Position numbers and translations under genes: made by a program
Assembly: GCA_000711775.1 (NCBI GenBank)
Contig: ARYC01000447.1
Span: 46,785-110,784 of the forward strand
Length of the DNA stretch: 64,000 nucleotides
Source of the DNA: Oxytricha trifallax
Taxonomy: Eukaryota; Ciliophora; Spirotrichea; Sporadotrichida; Oxytrichidae
Direction: 5' to 3'
Shown here: in pieces, positions 1-10,254 of the stretch
How the letters are laid out: each line of letters begins with the position of its first letter
Position numbering within the stretch: the first letter of the stretch is position 1
The notes under the pieces: model-generated
What the model was told of the DNA's origin: nothing
Databases searched by the model: none
The model's input: the letters and a program-made list of their open reading frames with translations, nothing else

Positions 1-144
1 GTAGTCACAGTACTGAAAAATAAGTGTTATATAATTTTATGTATTTCTTTCTGATAGCAGTATGATGATTAAAAACTCGCTAAATTAAGCTATATTATAT
101 AAGCTTATGTGCATAAAGGTTATAATATAAAATAAAGAAAGACC

Positions 145-1560
145 TTGAAAAATTGCAGTCTGGATAAAAACATAAGAAATGAGGCATTTGTTTATGAAAA
201 CGTATCTGAACCATATTTAGACGAAAATGATTTTATAAAGTCAGTAATAATTATCATAAAACCAAGCAGAATTCAGGAAATATCCTTATGTGATAACAAT
301 ATCCTCCCATCTATTTTAGAATACAAACAGCAGAGGACAGAAAATTAATAGATTTTACCAAAGACTAAAACCTTACTATCTACGATATTCTCAATAAACA
401 TCAATAAGAATGTTTAAAATAATATTGAGGAAGAGCAGTTTAAGTTGGGGAGTATGAATACGATCTGATATTGAAATTTGATTATGGGACAACTAATTAT
501 ACTTAATGGTTCTACTTTAAAGCAAATGCCGATAAATCTCTATACTCTTACAAATTTAACATAATTAACTTAATTAAACCTGAGAGTTCTTACAATCAAG
601 GTATGAGACCCTAATTCTTTTTATTTAAGTCAAAACATAATGATTAACTTTTCAGAATCTGAATCAGGGTTGGGATGGTAAAGAGATGGTTAGAATATAG
701 CATACTTCCAAAATCACATGAAAAAGAAGGGTGGAGGTTTTTATTACACACTCACTTTTTAAGTTACTTTCAAGTACGACGAAGATGAAGTATTTTTTTC
801 GCATTGCTATCCCTATACTTATTCTGATTGCTGTGAGTTCTTAAAGATATCATAAACAGGTAAAGATAGTAGAATATGTGTTGATGTGTAGGCTTGTTTA
901 TTTGATTAGGTATTTAATATTATAAAATTAAAGATAAAATAAGGAAAACTGTACTTTGTAAGACAATAGCTGGTAACGATTGCGAGATGGTGATTAAAAT
1001 GAATTTGAGAAAAGTTTCAATCTTTTATTATGCAAGGCACACTAGAATATCTAGTAAGTGATGATGAAGGAAGCAATTTGTATATTTTAATGTTCTATGA
1101 ATAACCCTGATGGAGTAATCATTGGAAACTACAGATAAGTACGAATTATATAATAAAATAAAATTTTTACACATAGTACTTATTTATCATGGCCACTCCA
1201 GATAAAAGAATTTATTTATGTATGGTTGTTCAAGTTAAAAACCCAATAGACTAAAAGAAAGAATTTTTCCTTTACTATTCCACAAAAATACTGATTACAT
1301 ATGAATTAATTTATTTCCAGTAACTTTGTGGTTTAAAAAGCCAGGGAATCAACTGCAAGATAAATTTTATTTTAAAAATGAGAGTTCAATCTCATTAACA
1401 GTTTCACTTTAGAGTGCTCTTTGTAAAAGAAATCTTTTTATTTATTCGAAAATATTTACCTTATTTTAGATTAAATGGAATGTATAAAGATTGCCAATTT
1501 ACCATAACAATAATGAAGGATCTTGGTCGACTGTTCTGCAAGACATTAATAGATTATGCT
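145..1560 (+). pseudogene. Cytosolic carboxypeptidase (CCP/AGBL, M14 family) gene, fragmented and probably decayed
   Basis: The family removes glutamates from tubulin tails. In the ciliate code the plus strand gives the CCP N-terminal domain (YDLILKFDYGTTNYTQWFYF near 455-515, then YSYKFNIINLIKPESSYNQG). Next come a block with DEVFFAHCYPYTYSD (about 785-835), CKTIAGNDCEMV (about 960), NPDGVIIGNYR (about 1105-1135), HGHSRQKNLFMYGCSS (about 1190-1240), VQKARESTAR (about 1328-1357), SFTLECSL (about 1400) and a C-terminal KDLGRLFCKTLIDYAH (about 1515-1560). The order matches CCPs. Some breaks may be introns or IESs; a GT-AG intron is plausible at about 860-930. Others look like decay. One base appears missing near 446-452. 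A TGA lies in frame near 1378. The stretch that should carry the zinc-binding HPGE motif (1035-1060) is shortened and lacks it. The open part from 145 has no convincing Met start; upstream segments may lie outside the window. A TBE follows 90 bp downstream. Confidence -1.
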
Positions 1561-1816
1561 CATAATTTTAAACATAAAATATAACTTTTGAAAATTTAGC
1601 TATATATTTGCTTTGAAAAAGTTAGGAATATTTTGGTTTGAAGATTAAGCACACTCAAAACCCCAAAACCCTTTCAGTAGTTTGATTGAGTTTTTGATTG
1701 ATAAAAGTAGACTATTAGTGCATACTTTATTAGGGTTTTAATAGGGTTTATGTAGGGGTTTAATGTTTAAATGTTAGTAATTTAAGTGAGTATAACAAGC
1801 GAGTTTTTTAAATATT

Positions 1817-3264
1817 TCACACAAACATAAGCTTAGAGTCATGTGGCAGTTCTCTGAATTTTATCTTTCTAAGTTGATGTTTGATTGTTTCTATTGTTTG
1901 TTAATTCTCTTAGCTTGGCTTGATAATAGTTGAGTATGCAAGTTCTCTGAGACCTCCATTTATTTTATTTTTATCGAGATATTGTTTGATTCTCTGCTTA
2001 GAATCTCTCTCACCCCTGCAGCTAAAGTAATCGTTTCTTGGCATGTCGCTCTCTATTATTATTACTGCTAGAGCCCAGATATCCCATTAAGTGTCTCCAT
2101 CTCTCCAATCTTCTCTCTCTGGGAAATATCCAGGAGTGCCGTATACATTTCCTTATGCAGAGGCTTGCACTCTTTGAGCTCTGTTGAAGTCAATAATATA
2201 AACTCTAAGAGGCTGAAAGTTCATCATGATGTTCTCTGGCTTTAAGTCTCTATGAACATAACCTAGCTTGTGAAGCTCTTCAATCCCTTCAACTATCTGC
2301 TATACTATCTAGCTAATTTATCTCTGACATCTATTGTCAGATAAGAATTCTCTGTAAGTCATTTCAAGTAAAGGAAGCCTGAAGGCTACATGATCTTTAC
2401 CAAGTAAAATAGCATCAAGCTAGATGATATGCCTACACTCATTTAACTTTGCCTTTTAAAGAGCATAATATTCATTACCAAATTCCAATTGGAACTTGTC
2501 ATCAGCAAGGAAGTAATTGAAAGGATATATCTTATAAGCATATTAGTCATCAGTAATGACTCTCTTCTCTATTTTTTATCAAGAGTGAGGTAGCTTTCTA
2601 GGCAAGAATCTAAGTCAATAATTTTTAATATGGGAATCTTCATTGCCTCTATTTTAACCATAATTTTATTGATCTCAGAGACTGAAAAATTCTTGACTGC
2701 TTTCTTCATTTTAACTTACTCCTAGACTTCAACTCTAAGAGACTCCACTGGATTTCTTGATCTTCTCTTTCAGAGGAATCTATTCCCTGTAGGTTCATGA
2801 ATAAAGACAAAATTTTAATCGTGCTTTTTCTTTAAGTGCATTTTGAGGTCTATAGTATGAGAGTATGGCTTCTCACAGATCTCACAGACATACTTCCCAT
2901 CTTTCTTTTAATGCTTGAGATATAACCTTGGCATATCGTTGTGTATATCTCTCAAGTGTCTCTTATAAGTTGACTTGTAAGGGAAAACTTTATTGCATTC
3001 TTTGCATTAATAATCAACTTTGGCTGGGATTTATTAATGCTCTATGGCGGATTGTTTAACCTACTCCTCAATTTGTACAGCTTCTTTGATAACCTCCTAC
3101 TTAACTTATATTTAAATCTCAAAGCGAGACTGGTCAAAGCTGTCATAAGTAGGCTCCCACTGAGTACAAGCGTCTCTGGTCTCTACTTTTCTTGGTTGCT
3201 GGAATGATAACTTTTATTGACATGATCCAAGTAATGCCGCTCTTCTCAAAAGGTTAGCGCTCAT
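1817..3264 (-). pseudogene. TBE1 57k gene: C2H2 zinc fingers plus protein-kinase-like domain, one frameshift
   Basis: The minus-strand ATG at 3264 gives MSANLLRRAALLGSCQQ. Two C2H2 fingers follow (CKECNKVFPYKSTYKRH and CEICEKPYSHTIDLKMH), then a kinase-like region with HRDLKPEN and IIDFNRAQR, where DFN replaces the usual DFG. The frame ends at TGA (1817-1819) after LPHDSKLMFV. The 1448-nt length is not a multiple of three. Comparison with the copy at 62780-64000 shows a one-base deletion near 2572-2577 (CTATTTTTTATCAAG against CTATTTTATCTTCAAG). The catalytic Asp of HRD is present. Whether the family kinase is active is unknown to me. The gene is divergent from the 22k gene across a repeat-rich 566-bp spacer. 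Confidence -1.
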
Positions 3265-3830
3265 TTTAGTTTTCTGATATATTTTAATATAATAATGATA
3301 AAATATACCTAGATAAACTTATATAGTAGAGTATAAGACACTCTAGTAGATTCTTTGCAGAGAGGTAAGAAAATGAACTAACCATAAAAGACTGTAAGTT
3401 GACATATTTTATGAGAATTTTATACATTTTAGTAAAATTAAAATACTCCTAATGAAGTTTTGTTTCTCTAGGAGGTCCTCCAAATCAAGTTTGAACTTAA
3501 TTTGGAGGTAAAGTTATTAAACTTTTTTGAATTTAATATGCTCCTAATTAAGTTTTAACCTTAAAATTTAACTCCTAATAAAGTTTGAACTTAATTTGGA
3601 CGGCCTCCTAAAATAATTAAACATTATTAGGAGCAATTTAATGGAGATAGATTGATAAAAATGGAAATCAATCTGTGAAACTTGGAGCAAGCTTTTAAAT
3701 GCTTCTCCGTATATCTTTTCAATGTTGACCTCCAGTAGGTCCTCCCTATTTAGTATTAAGATTTTAATAAACTTAGAATGGATATCCATAATTTTATATT
3801 TCATAAACATTTCTAGAAAGAGGAAGCAAG
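3265..3830. promoter_or_regulatory. TBE1 divergent intergenic region with inverted GGAGGTCCTCC-type repeats
   Basis: This 566-bp spacer separates the divergent 57k and 22k genes, so it should hold both promoters. From about 3440 to 3640 it has repeated blocks in both orientations: TCCTAATGAAGTTT/TCCTAATTAAGTTTT, AATTTGGAGG, and a GGAGGTCCTCC palindrome near 3471. Every TBE copy here with this region has an analogous array with a different core: 25545-25730, 28280-28450 and 57750-57930. Likely roles are transcription control or transposase/host-factor binding. No protein segment is visible. Confidence -1.
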
Positions 3831-4618
3831 ATGGAGTCTATGAATGATGCAATGAAGAGAATTTAATCTCAAGATTTGATGGAAAAATTTCGAAGTAAAG
3901 AGGACCTTTATAGATATTTGGTATAGCAAGGTAAGTTCTTAAGTAAGATTAATAAATCCATTATAGTTGGATTGTTCTTGCCGACTTAGGAGGGAACTAA
4001 TATCTCATTCTTAAAAGCCTTACTGAGTGAAGAGAAAAAACTTTTAAGTCTAATGAAATTAGGATGATAGAGATACCTAACTACCCTGAAATATCAGTTA
4101 CTAACCTATATGACGATGCTATGAGTGATCCGGTCATAGCTCTCTACCTTCCATCAAAGCTACAGCTCTCTAATAAGTTGCCAGAGAAACTTCTTCTTTG
4201 GTGTTCTTGCAACTCTGAAACCTGAGTACTTAAATGAAGTTATTTAAGAAGCTCACAAGAAACGATACAGCATCTCTCCTAAGAAAAAGAGAAGCAAGGT
4301 ATTAAAATAAGTGATACCTGGCTGTAGGAACTTTAAAAGCATCCTTTCATCACAAGTAAGCTTAGTCTTCTAACTTTAAAGAAAAACCTGGTACTGCTAT
4401 ATACTTGATGAAAGAGCGCAGCAAATTAAACAGAGAGAGAAAAGTCTCAAGTAAAACATGAATTGAGTAAGAGGCTCTTCAAAGATTTATAAAAGCCAGA
4501 AGAGATGAACATAGATTCAGGGGCTGGCACTAAAAGAAGAAACATAGGCCCAAGCAAGCCTTGAGAGGAAGAAAAGAAAGAGAAGCCAAATTCCTTTACG
4601 GGCAAATTTAATATGTGA
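3831..4618 (+). pseudogene. TBE1 22k gene, two introns, small frameshifts
   Basis: ATG at 3831 gives MESMNDAMKRIQSQDLMEKF, interrupted by a roughly 36-nt GT-AG intron starting at the GTAAGT near 3931. It continues VGLFLPTQEG and later IPNYPEISVTNLYDDAMSDP. A second short intron starts at the GTAAGC near 4357. The C-terminus runs to TGA (4616-4618). Against the intact copy at 28648-29438, this one has indels near 4035-4050 and 4185-4190 that break the frame. The function of the TBE 22k protein is not established to my knowledge. The stop is 6 bp from that of the convergent transposase gene. Confidence -1.
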
Positions 4619-4624
4619 ACTTAT

Positions 4625-5620
4625 TCATTTATTTATATCTAAAACTTATTTATATACACAAAATCTCCCTTCTCTTGCGCATATTTTAGCTTTCTCATTG
4701 CTGACTCTCTTAGCAGCACTCTTAATAAAATCGACTGTATCTATCTTTAAATCATGCATCGGATGGTAGAGCAGCAATTTCTCATAATGACCTTTCAATA
4801 ACCCCAAATATAATTCAATTCCATTGAACTAAGGGCTGTAAGGAACATTAAATACAGGTGTTATATTTAGCCTTTCATATTCCTTCCTTGAGTCTTTAGT
4901 TTTATGAACCGACAAGTTATCAACGAATAGAATAATTTCTTAGTCAGCGTACTTATCTCTCAGTTATTGCAAGAATTTGATATATTATTCAGTCTTTATA
5001 GAACGAGGGTGAATAACATAAGTCTCGAGGCCACTATCTTCACTTATTCCTCCAAGTATTGCATGAGTTTAAACCTTAACCTTTTAATCATATACTTCAA
5101 TGTTGCTGTACCTCTTATACCAAGACCTTGATATGAAGGTATTAAAGGTGAATACTGCTCATCAGCGTGTATGAACTTTATATTATGCTCTTAAGCCCTT
5201 TGCATTTAATCGAATATATAATTTAATTTATCCTTATAAAATGGAACATTAAAGTCAATCACTCTTTTAATGCGATTGACTGTCTTGTAAGATATTCCAT
5301 TCTTTTTATATATGTTCGCTATAGATTAAGCAGAGATGTGAACCTCAGGAAATTGGCGATGGAACATCACAGCCCTCTAGGCTAGAGAGAAATGAGCCCA
5401 GTATTTAAGAGTCTTATAATTAATAAGATATTCATATGATGCTGCTAAAATTTAAGGGTCTCTAAGGCTTAGAATTAAGATGCTATCTCTTTAAATTCAA
5501 TGCTAATAGACAGTGAGACCTCACAGTTACTGGAGATTTATAGAGTAGCCTTGCTATAGACGTATAATTCAGAACAGGCTTGAGTTATTCACTATATTCA
5601 TCACATCCATATCGCAACAT
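4625..5620 (-). pseudogene. TBE1 42k DDE transposase, frameshifted
   Basis: The minus-strand ATG at 5620 starts MLRYGCDEYSEQLKPVLNYT; TGA lies at 4625-4627 after the family C-terminus CAREGRFCV. Transposase landmarks of the IS630/Tc1 superfamily are visible: a region around KFIHADE for the first Asp, FVDNLSVHKTKDSRKEYE for the second, and VPYSPQFNGIELYLGLLKGH for the final Glu. Comparison with the copy at 29445-30433 shows single-base losses near 5450 (AAAATTTAAG against AAAATTTTAAG), near 5430-5435 and near 5155-5160. Three one-base losses would keep the overall length a multiple of three (996) while scrambling the internal frame. This copy is therefore inactive as read. Confidence -1.
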
Positions 5621-5865
5621 AAACAATAAATCTATATACTCACTGTAATAAACTGACCCCAAACATCGCATATACTCACTTAAAATACTAATATTTAAAC
5701 ATTAAACCCCTACATAAACCCTATTAAAACCCTAATAAAGTATGCCTTAATAGTCTACTTCTATCAATCAAAAACTCAATCAAACTACTGAAAGGGTTTT
5801 GGGGTTTTGACTGTACACTCAGGATAAAGAATAAAACAGCAATAAAAACAGTAGTGATTAACAAA

Positions 5866-6650
5866 ATGGAGGAAATGTTTCTAAAATTTAAAATTATTAG
5901 CAAGCAATTAACTAAGGGTACTCTAACAATTATCTCTTCGGCATTGAATAGCAAGCAGAGTAGTATAAATATATATAGTATTTTATGTACTCTTAGAAAT
6001 AGGGTAATTGATATAATTTTATAAATGTATACATAGATGACTTTAAATGGGAATGATGAAAATGAGACGATTAAGCAATCGAAAAAAGGGGCTTCACAAA
6101 CCTTAAAAACTGGCAAGAAAAAAGCCAGTGGATTATCTGGAAATTAAAACAGTGGTTCATCATCTAATAACATAGGAAAACTCTCAAATATTGCTAAAAA
6201 TAACATCAATAAAAGTCAAATCATATTTAATGAAATTTTCCAACAGATTTTATGAATAATTTTCTTATTAAAGTATAACAACCTCGGTAATGGACCTCCA
6301 TGATTATTAAATGGTCATAATTTTAAGAAAATGCAAAGTGAATAAATAGCCAGTTCAACAGGTGCTAAGATAGTTTTTGGAAATTAAAATGGCATTAATA
6401 ACGCAGTGGGAATTTAATCTAGTTAATAGAATGGATACATGTAAACTTTTTCATTAAATTTGTTATAGAGAGGAGGTATTATTATAAAACTAGCTATTTT
6501 CTGATTGAATTCTATATAAAATCAATCATGATAAACGTTTACAGGCACTCACTTTCAAGTGAAAATATGAATGGGGCGCTAAGTGGTAAAAATGAAGAAT
6601 CCAAGAAATCAAGCAAAGAAAGTAAAATTAAAAAAATAAAATAAAAAATT
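5866..6650 (+). CDS. Ser/Asn/Gln/Lys-rich coding segments (MDSs) of an unrecognised gene
   Basis: In the ciliate code an open frame runs from ATG 5866 to TGA 6253-6255 (130 codons). It contains SKKGASQTLKTGKKKASGLS and NQNSGSSSNNIGKLSNIA. A second open segment (about 6313-6440) reads KMQSEQIASSTGAKIVFGNQ, and a third (about 6550-6650) reads MNGALSGKNEESKKSSKESK. Composition is low complexity and less AT-rich than the inserts between. The TGA at 6253 may lie in an IES and not be the true stop. No domain recognised. Similar Lys/Ser-rich segments lie on the opposite strand at 6955-7300, so these may be parts of one scrambled gene. Confidence -1.
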
Positions 6651-6954
6651 TCATTACATAATTCTCCATAAATATAAACATACATATGTAGTAATGCAAT
6701 GCATACAAGAATGATTGATAGAATTCAGATAAATAGTGTTGGGATTTAAATATATTTGAAATTTTAACTATATCTATATTGTTTCATTTTGAAGTTTATC
6801 ATACTAACACCTTAAGTTACTACACTTTAAGCAAAGCTTGGACACCTCTTTATTTCCCTCAGTTCTTAAATAATAGTTCTGATTTTTTTTAAATTTATAA
6901 TATTGCTGTATTTATGTGTATTTTTTGGAAAAAGTATTGCAAATACTATTATTA

Positions 6955-7300
6955 TATTATGAGTGGGAATTTTGGCTATTTTAACTATCGATTTTAACAG
7001 TAGGCAATGATATCTTTACACCACCGCTTGGCTGCATATTAGAACTCGGCAGATTATAAGCAAAATGATCTCCTCCGTCGTTAATTTTATTAAAATATAG
7101 TTAAATATAACATATTCCAAGTTCTATATTTAATATAGATATTAGTTAAATTGATCCAGCTTATTTTAGTTATCAGATTGTTAGTTACTGCTGCTGCCAA
7201 TATTCTTATCTTTCTGCGTTTTACTACTTGCCTCTTTCGTACTTTTCTTAGTTTTTGTCTTTTTGCTCTTTGTCGCCTTACTTTCTTTACTTATTTTCAT
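6955..7300 (-). CDS. Minus-strand Lys/Ser/Asn-rich coding segments, possibly an inverted part of the same gene as 5866-6650
   Basis: The minus-strand ATG at 7300 gives MKISKESKATKSKKTKTKKS then TKEASSKTQKDKNIGSSSN and a Gln/Asn-rich end near 7140. After an AT-rich insert (about 7090-7140) a second segment reads INDGGDHFAYNLPSSNMQPS GGVKISLPTVKIDS (7085-6985) and stays open to about 6955. The KESK-rich start resembles SSKESK on the plus strand at about 6625-6645. No known family is recognised. MDSs of one gene in both orientations is known in scrambled Oxytricha genes, but this grouping is inference. Confidence -1.
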
Positions 7301-7394
7301 ATTTAATATAATACAAATTCAATGTTTAAGTTTTTAAATTAGACTATATAGGTATTATATTATATTGTATAGATTTTTAAATAAGAAAATTGAG

Positions 7395-9963
7395 GTTTAT
7401 GGGATAATTCCTAGTTTCTTGCAGGCGTCAATTGCGACACTGCAGTTGATTCCCTTCTTGAATTTGTTGTTGGGGTTCTTGTCCACTTTCTTCCAGTCGA
7501 CGACTGTGTTGTCTAACTTGTGGATGACGTGCAGGAGCACAAGCCCATCGCTGCACTCTTCGTACAAATTGTATTAAATAATTACTAGTTATTAATGACA
7601 AACCCGTGTAGCATAAGTTGATAAAGTAAATATCGATATAATTAATTGTTGATGTAGATGTTTTCGAGGTTGAGTGAGTTGATCCAGAATCTGAAAGCTC
7701 TCTCGTCACGAGATCCCTCAATATCGTCATTTAACATGCCAATTTTCTCAATTTCCGCTAGAGTCAGCTCTTCGAGACCGTGCTTAGTGTTGAAAAGCTC
7801 TGATAAGAAAACTGTGTTAATCTTGACGTTTCCAGTGGTGATGTTCATAAATTAAGAATTTCTACTTAAACAAACGTTCCTTTTTTTCTTGTTTAAATAC
7901 GTATTATTAGATGGCATTTAAACTTAAATAAAGTTATGTCAGATGGTCTGACGAGTGGTGGGCATCCAATAGATAGGGAGTTGTTGATGACAAGCTCAGC
8001 TCTCTTAATCAAATCTTCCTCCTGAAGACCTTCTAAGGAACATTTTGCGGGGTCAAGTCTGTTCAAAACGTAAGTCAAGGCAATTGAATCCTTCAAGTCA
8101 GCTCCAAGATAAATTACAATAATATTGCTAAATTAGAATTTTATTAAGGGGATAGTAAAAAAATAAGATTGGGATACCACATTATGAGAAATATATCATA
8201 CTATATATTTATGATATTGTTCTAAAAATAATGGGGGGGGGGAAAATGTTAGACAAATATTAAGAAGATTCAGGACTAAAAATATTTAAATAGCAAAAAT
8301 GAGTCATTATTATAATTTGCATTCATTTTAAATATACTAAGTTAATTTACCATAAATAAAACAATTATTTATCCTAATAGTATTATTCCATAATTTATAT
8401 AGTACAAGATTGGAATTGAATAAACTATTTATTCTATTATTTTTATTAATTTTAATATTTAATCTAAAATTCAATTACATTTATTTGCATATAATATTCA
8501 GAATGAATCTCATTAATAATATTTCTAAAAATAAATCATTATAGAATTTATTAATTTATATGATAAGATTAGTGATTCTTCTCTCTTAACCTGACTCTTT
8601 CAAGTGGAAGTTGACCCATCTAATGAGAATAGTTTCAGGTGGCAACTTGATTAAATCGTGTAGCTCCTCGCCCTCCTCAGCAAGTCTAATGATCTCAGGG
8701 CAGTTCTTAAGATCAATGGACTTGGTCAGGTACATTCTCATGATTTGCCAGAGCACAGCGAGAATCAAGTGAGGCTTCTTTTCGATGAAGGCTTGATAGT
8801 TGATTCCTGGGCATCTCAGGCCGATACCTTTGCAGGCGTTCAAAGCCAAGTTAAGGTTTTCTTTCACTTAGTAAACGTTCAAGTTCTTCTTGGTGTTGAG
8901 GAAAAATATGAAACACACGTTAATAAAGATGAGTGCCTTCCAAAGGATGGTTCCCTCGGCAGCTGCATTGATAAGTTTTGAGAGAATTAATCCGTCTTCC
9001 AAAGCATGGAATACATCATCGTTCTCATTGATAAAAATAAATGTAATAATTCTAAAGTATTCTCTGGGTTGATTGGGAGATTCTCGCCTACATCTTCGTC
9101 TTTCTCCAAAATATAGTTGATTAGCTTAGTGAAACACATTTTCTCCTCAACCAAGTAAGAATGAGTGCCACCATGTTCGGTAGTGGTTTACTCGACTTCA
9201 CCGGCCTTAGTGGTTAGGACTTGCTTGAATAGGTCTTTGTTTGTTGATTTCAAGCTTTTAAACATCTATAGATAAATAAAGTTAGAAATTTCATTCAGAA
9301 ATGATCTATTTCTCGTAGTTTTAGCTAGAAATATCCACTTTTGAGAATATTCTGTGATTTTTATATTAGCAATCATTCCCAGAAATATCCATAGCAAGAT
9401 TATTTTGCTTGCTGAAATATACTTACATCAAGGAACTCTACCCACTAGATCTGCTTATCGTTGTTTCTGTCTACTTGACTGATCATCTCATTGACTTGTG
9501 CGTCTGTGACGTCTCTCTTTCCCAAATCCACGAGCACTTGCTTGAATTCCTCAGCGTTCATGCTGCCATTTTTGTCCTTATCGTACAACTTAAAAGCTTG
9601 TTGGAGCTCTATATATCATCAAATTATAAGTAAAGTGTTAACAAAAGATTGTGTATTTATGTTAAATAGCATGAAGGATTTCTTAAAACAATACAAAAAA
9701 GTAAAAATTTGCAAGAATTATAGTAGAAAATATACATTTTTTTATTTCTTTTCAATGAAAGTCATAGATTAAGATGTTCTTTGTCATTGTAATAAGTTAT
9801 ATTTATTTTTAAATAGAATGAAAGCTGCTCTTGTAATTTGGGGTGAATTTAATTGAATGTTTGCAATTGAAGACTTACCAGAGAGTTCTGAGGGGGTAAA
9901 GTGCTTTTTAATTTCAAATGAGACATCGTAGGAGACGTCTACTGCAACTGTTGATTCAACCAT
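7395..9963 (-). CDS. Fimbrin/plastin (actin-bundling protein), 5' portion in ordered MDSs
   Basis: The minus-strand ATG at 9963 starts MVESTVAVDVSYDVSF. An intron (GTAAGT next to 9879) is followed by EF-hand segments (YDKDKNGSMNAEEF and VDRNNDKQIQWVEF, about 9611-9427). A fimbrin linker follows (9265 downwards: MFKSLKSTNKDLFKQVL), then CH1 (KLINYILEKDEDVGENLPIN through ENLNLALNACKGIG to ILIRWVNFHLKESG, ending near 8585). Next are CH2 (KDSIALTYVLNRLDPAKCS at 8100-7915, then GNVKINTVFLSELFNTKHGL at 7840-7780) and the start of CH3 (RAFRFWINSLNLENIYIN, then LYEECSDGLVLLHVIHKLDN to ACKKLGII at about 7400). The rest of CH3 and all of CH4 are absent to the left, so the 3' MDSs must lie elsewhere. 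Fimbrins cross-link actin filaments under Ca2+ control. IESs with pointers are described separately. Confidence -1.
7567..7649 (-). other. IES in fimbrin CH3 with pointer ACAATT
   Basis: On the minus strand the repeat ACAATT (plus-strand AATTGT at 7567-7572 and 7644-7649) bounds an AT-rich insert of about 77 bp. Joining at the repeat gives NIYINNLYEECSDGL, continuous with the fimbrin CH3 pattern. This is direct sequence evidence for an MDS-IES junction. Confidence -1.
8105..8580 (-). other. Large AT-rich insert (IES) within fimbrin
   Basis: About 475 bp without protein similarity separate the CH1-ending segment (LKESG, 8586) from the CH2 segment starting GADLKDSIALT (about 8110). It contains a run of nine G at about 8233-8241, unusual in this AT-rich DNA. 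Nothing else is recognisable. It could contain an intron as well as an IES. Confidence -1.
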
Positions 9964-10254
9964 TCATAAAAATATAAAGTTTGAATATATTATAAAATGA
10001 AAAAATTAATAATTATATCTTTTATAATATATAATATTAGATTTGTTTGATTATGTTATTTCTAGATAGATATTAATTCTCAAAAGATATATATTTATAT
10101 TAAAATCACTCTTGAATTATTAGTATTTTTTATTCAATTAAAAAAAATTCAATTGTTCATATTATTTGAGAAATAAGGATTTATAAAATATAATAAAAAA
10201 TAAGTTAATCTCAATTTATATTTCAATAATAAATAAAAATATTGTTAAGGAATA
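9964..10254. promoter_or_regulatory. Divergent intergenic region, fimbrin and EF-hand gene
   Basis: This 291-bp, very AT-rich spacer lies between the fimbrin start codon (9963, minus) and the next start codon (10255, plus). Such spacers probably hold both promoters or the telomere-addition regions of two nanochromosomes. No discrete motif can be assigned by eye. Confidence -1.

Larger units (their letters stand above)
1656..5809. mobile_element. TBE1: full-length telomere-bearing element, 4154 bp
   Basis: Both ends are the inverted repeat CAAAACCCCAAAACCCTTTC, continuing into a longer inverted repeat of roughly 100 bp. The flanking triplets are ACT at 1653-1655 and ACT at 5810-5812, fitting the ANT target duplication known for TBEs. 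It carries the three TBE genes: 57k zinc-finger/kinase (minus, 1817-3264), 22k protein (plus, 3831-4618) and 42k transposase (minus, 4625-5620). The 22k and 42k genes converge with only 6 bp between their stop codons. At least the transposase and kinase frames are broken by small deletions, so this copy is probably not autonomous. TBEs are known to be eliminated from the macronucleus. Confidence -1.

Noticed and set aside
5724..6116. 130-codon standard-code ORF on the minus strand across the TBE1 right end
   Set aside because: It reads through the terminal repeat into flanking DNA; the plus strand has the more plausible coding segment (5866-6255) in the ciliate code.
7642..7855. Overlapping plus-strand ORF opposite fimbrin
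   Set aside because: The minus strand carries the fimbrin CH2/CH3 sequence; the plus ORF matches nothing.
8230..8242. Poly-G run as a regulatory or telomeric signal
   Set aside because: A single homopolymer in an insert, with no repeat context.
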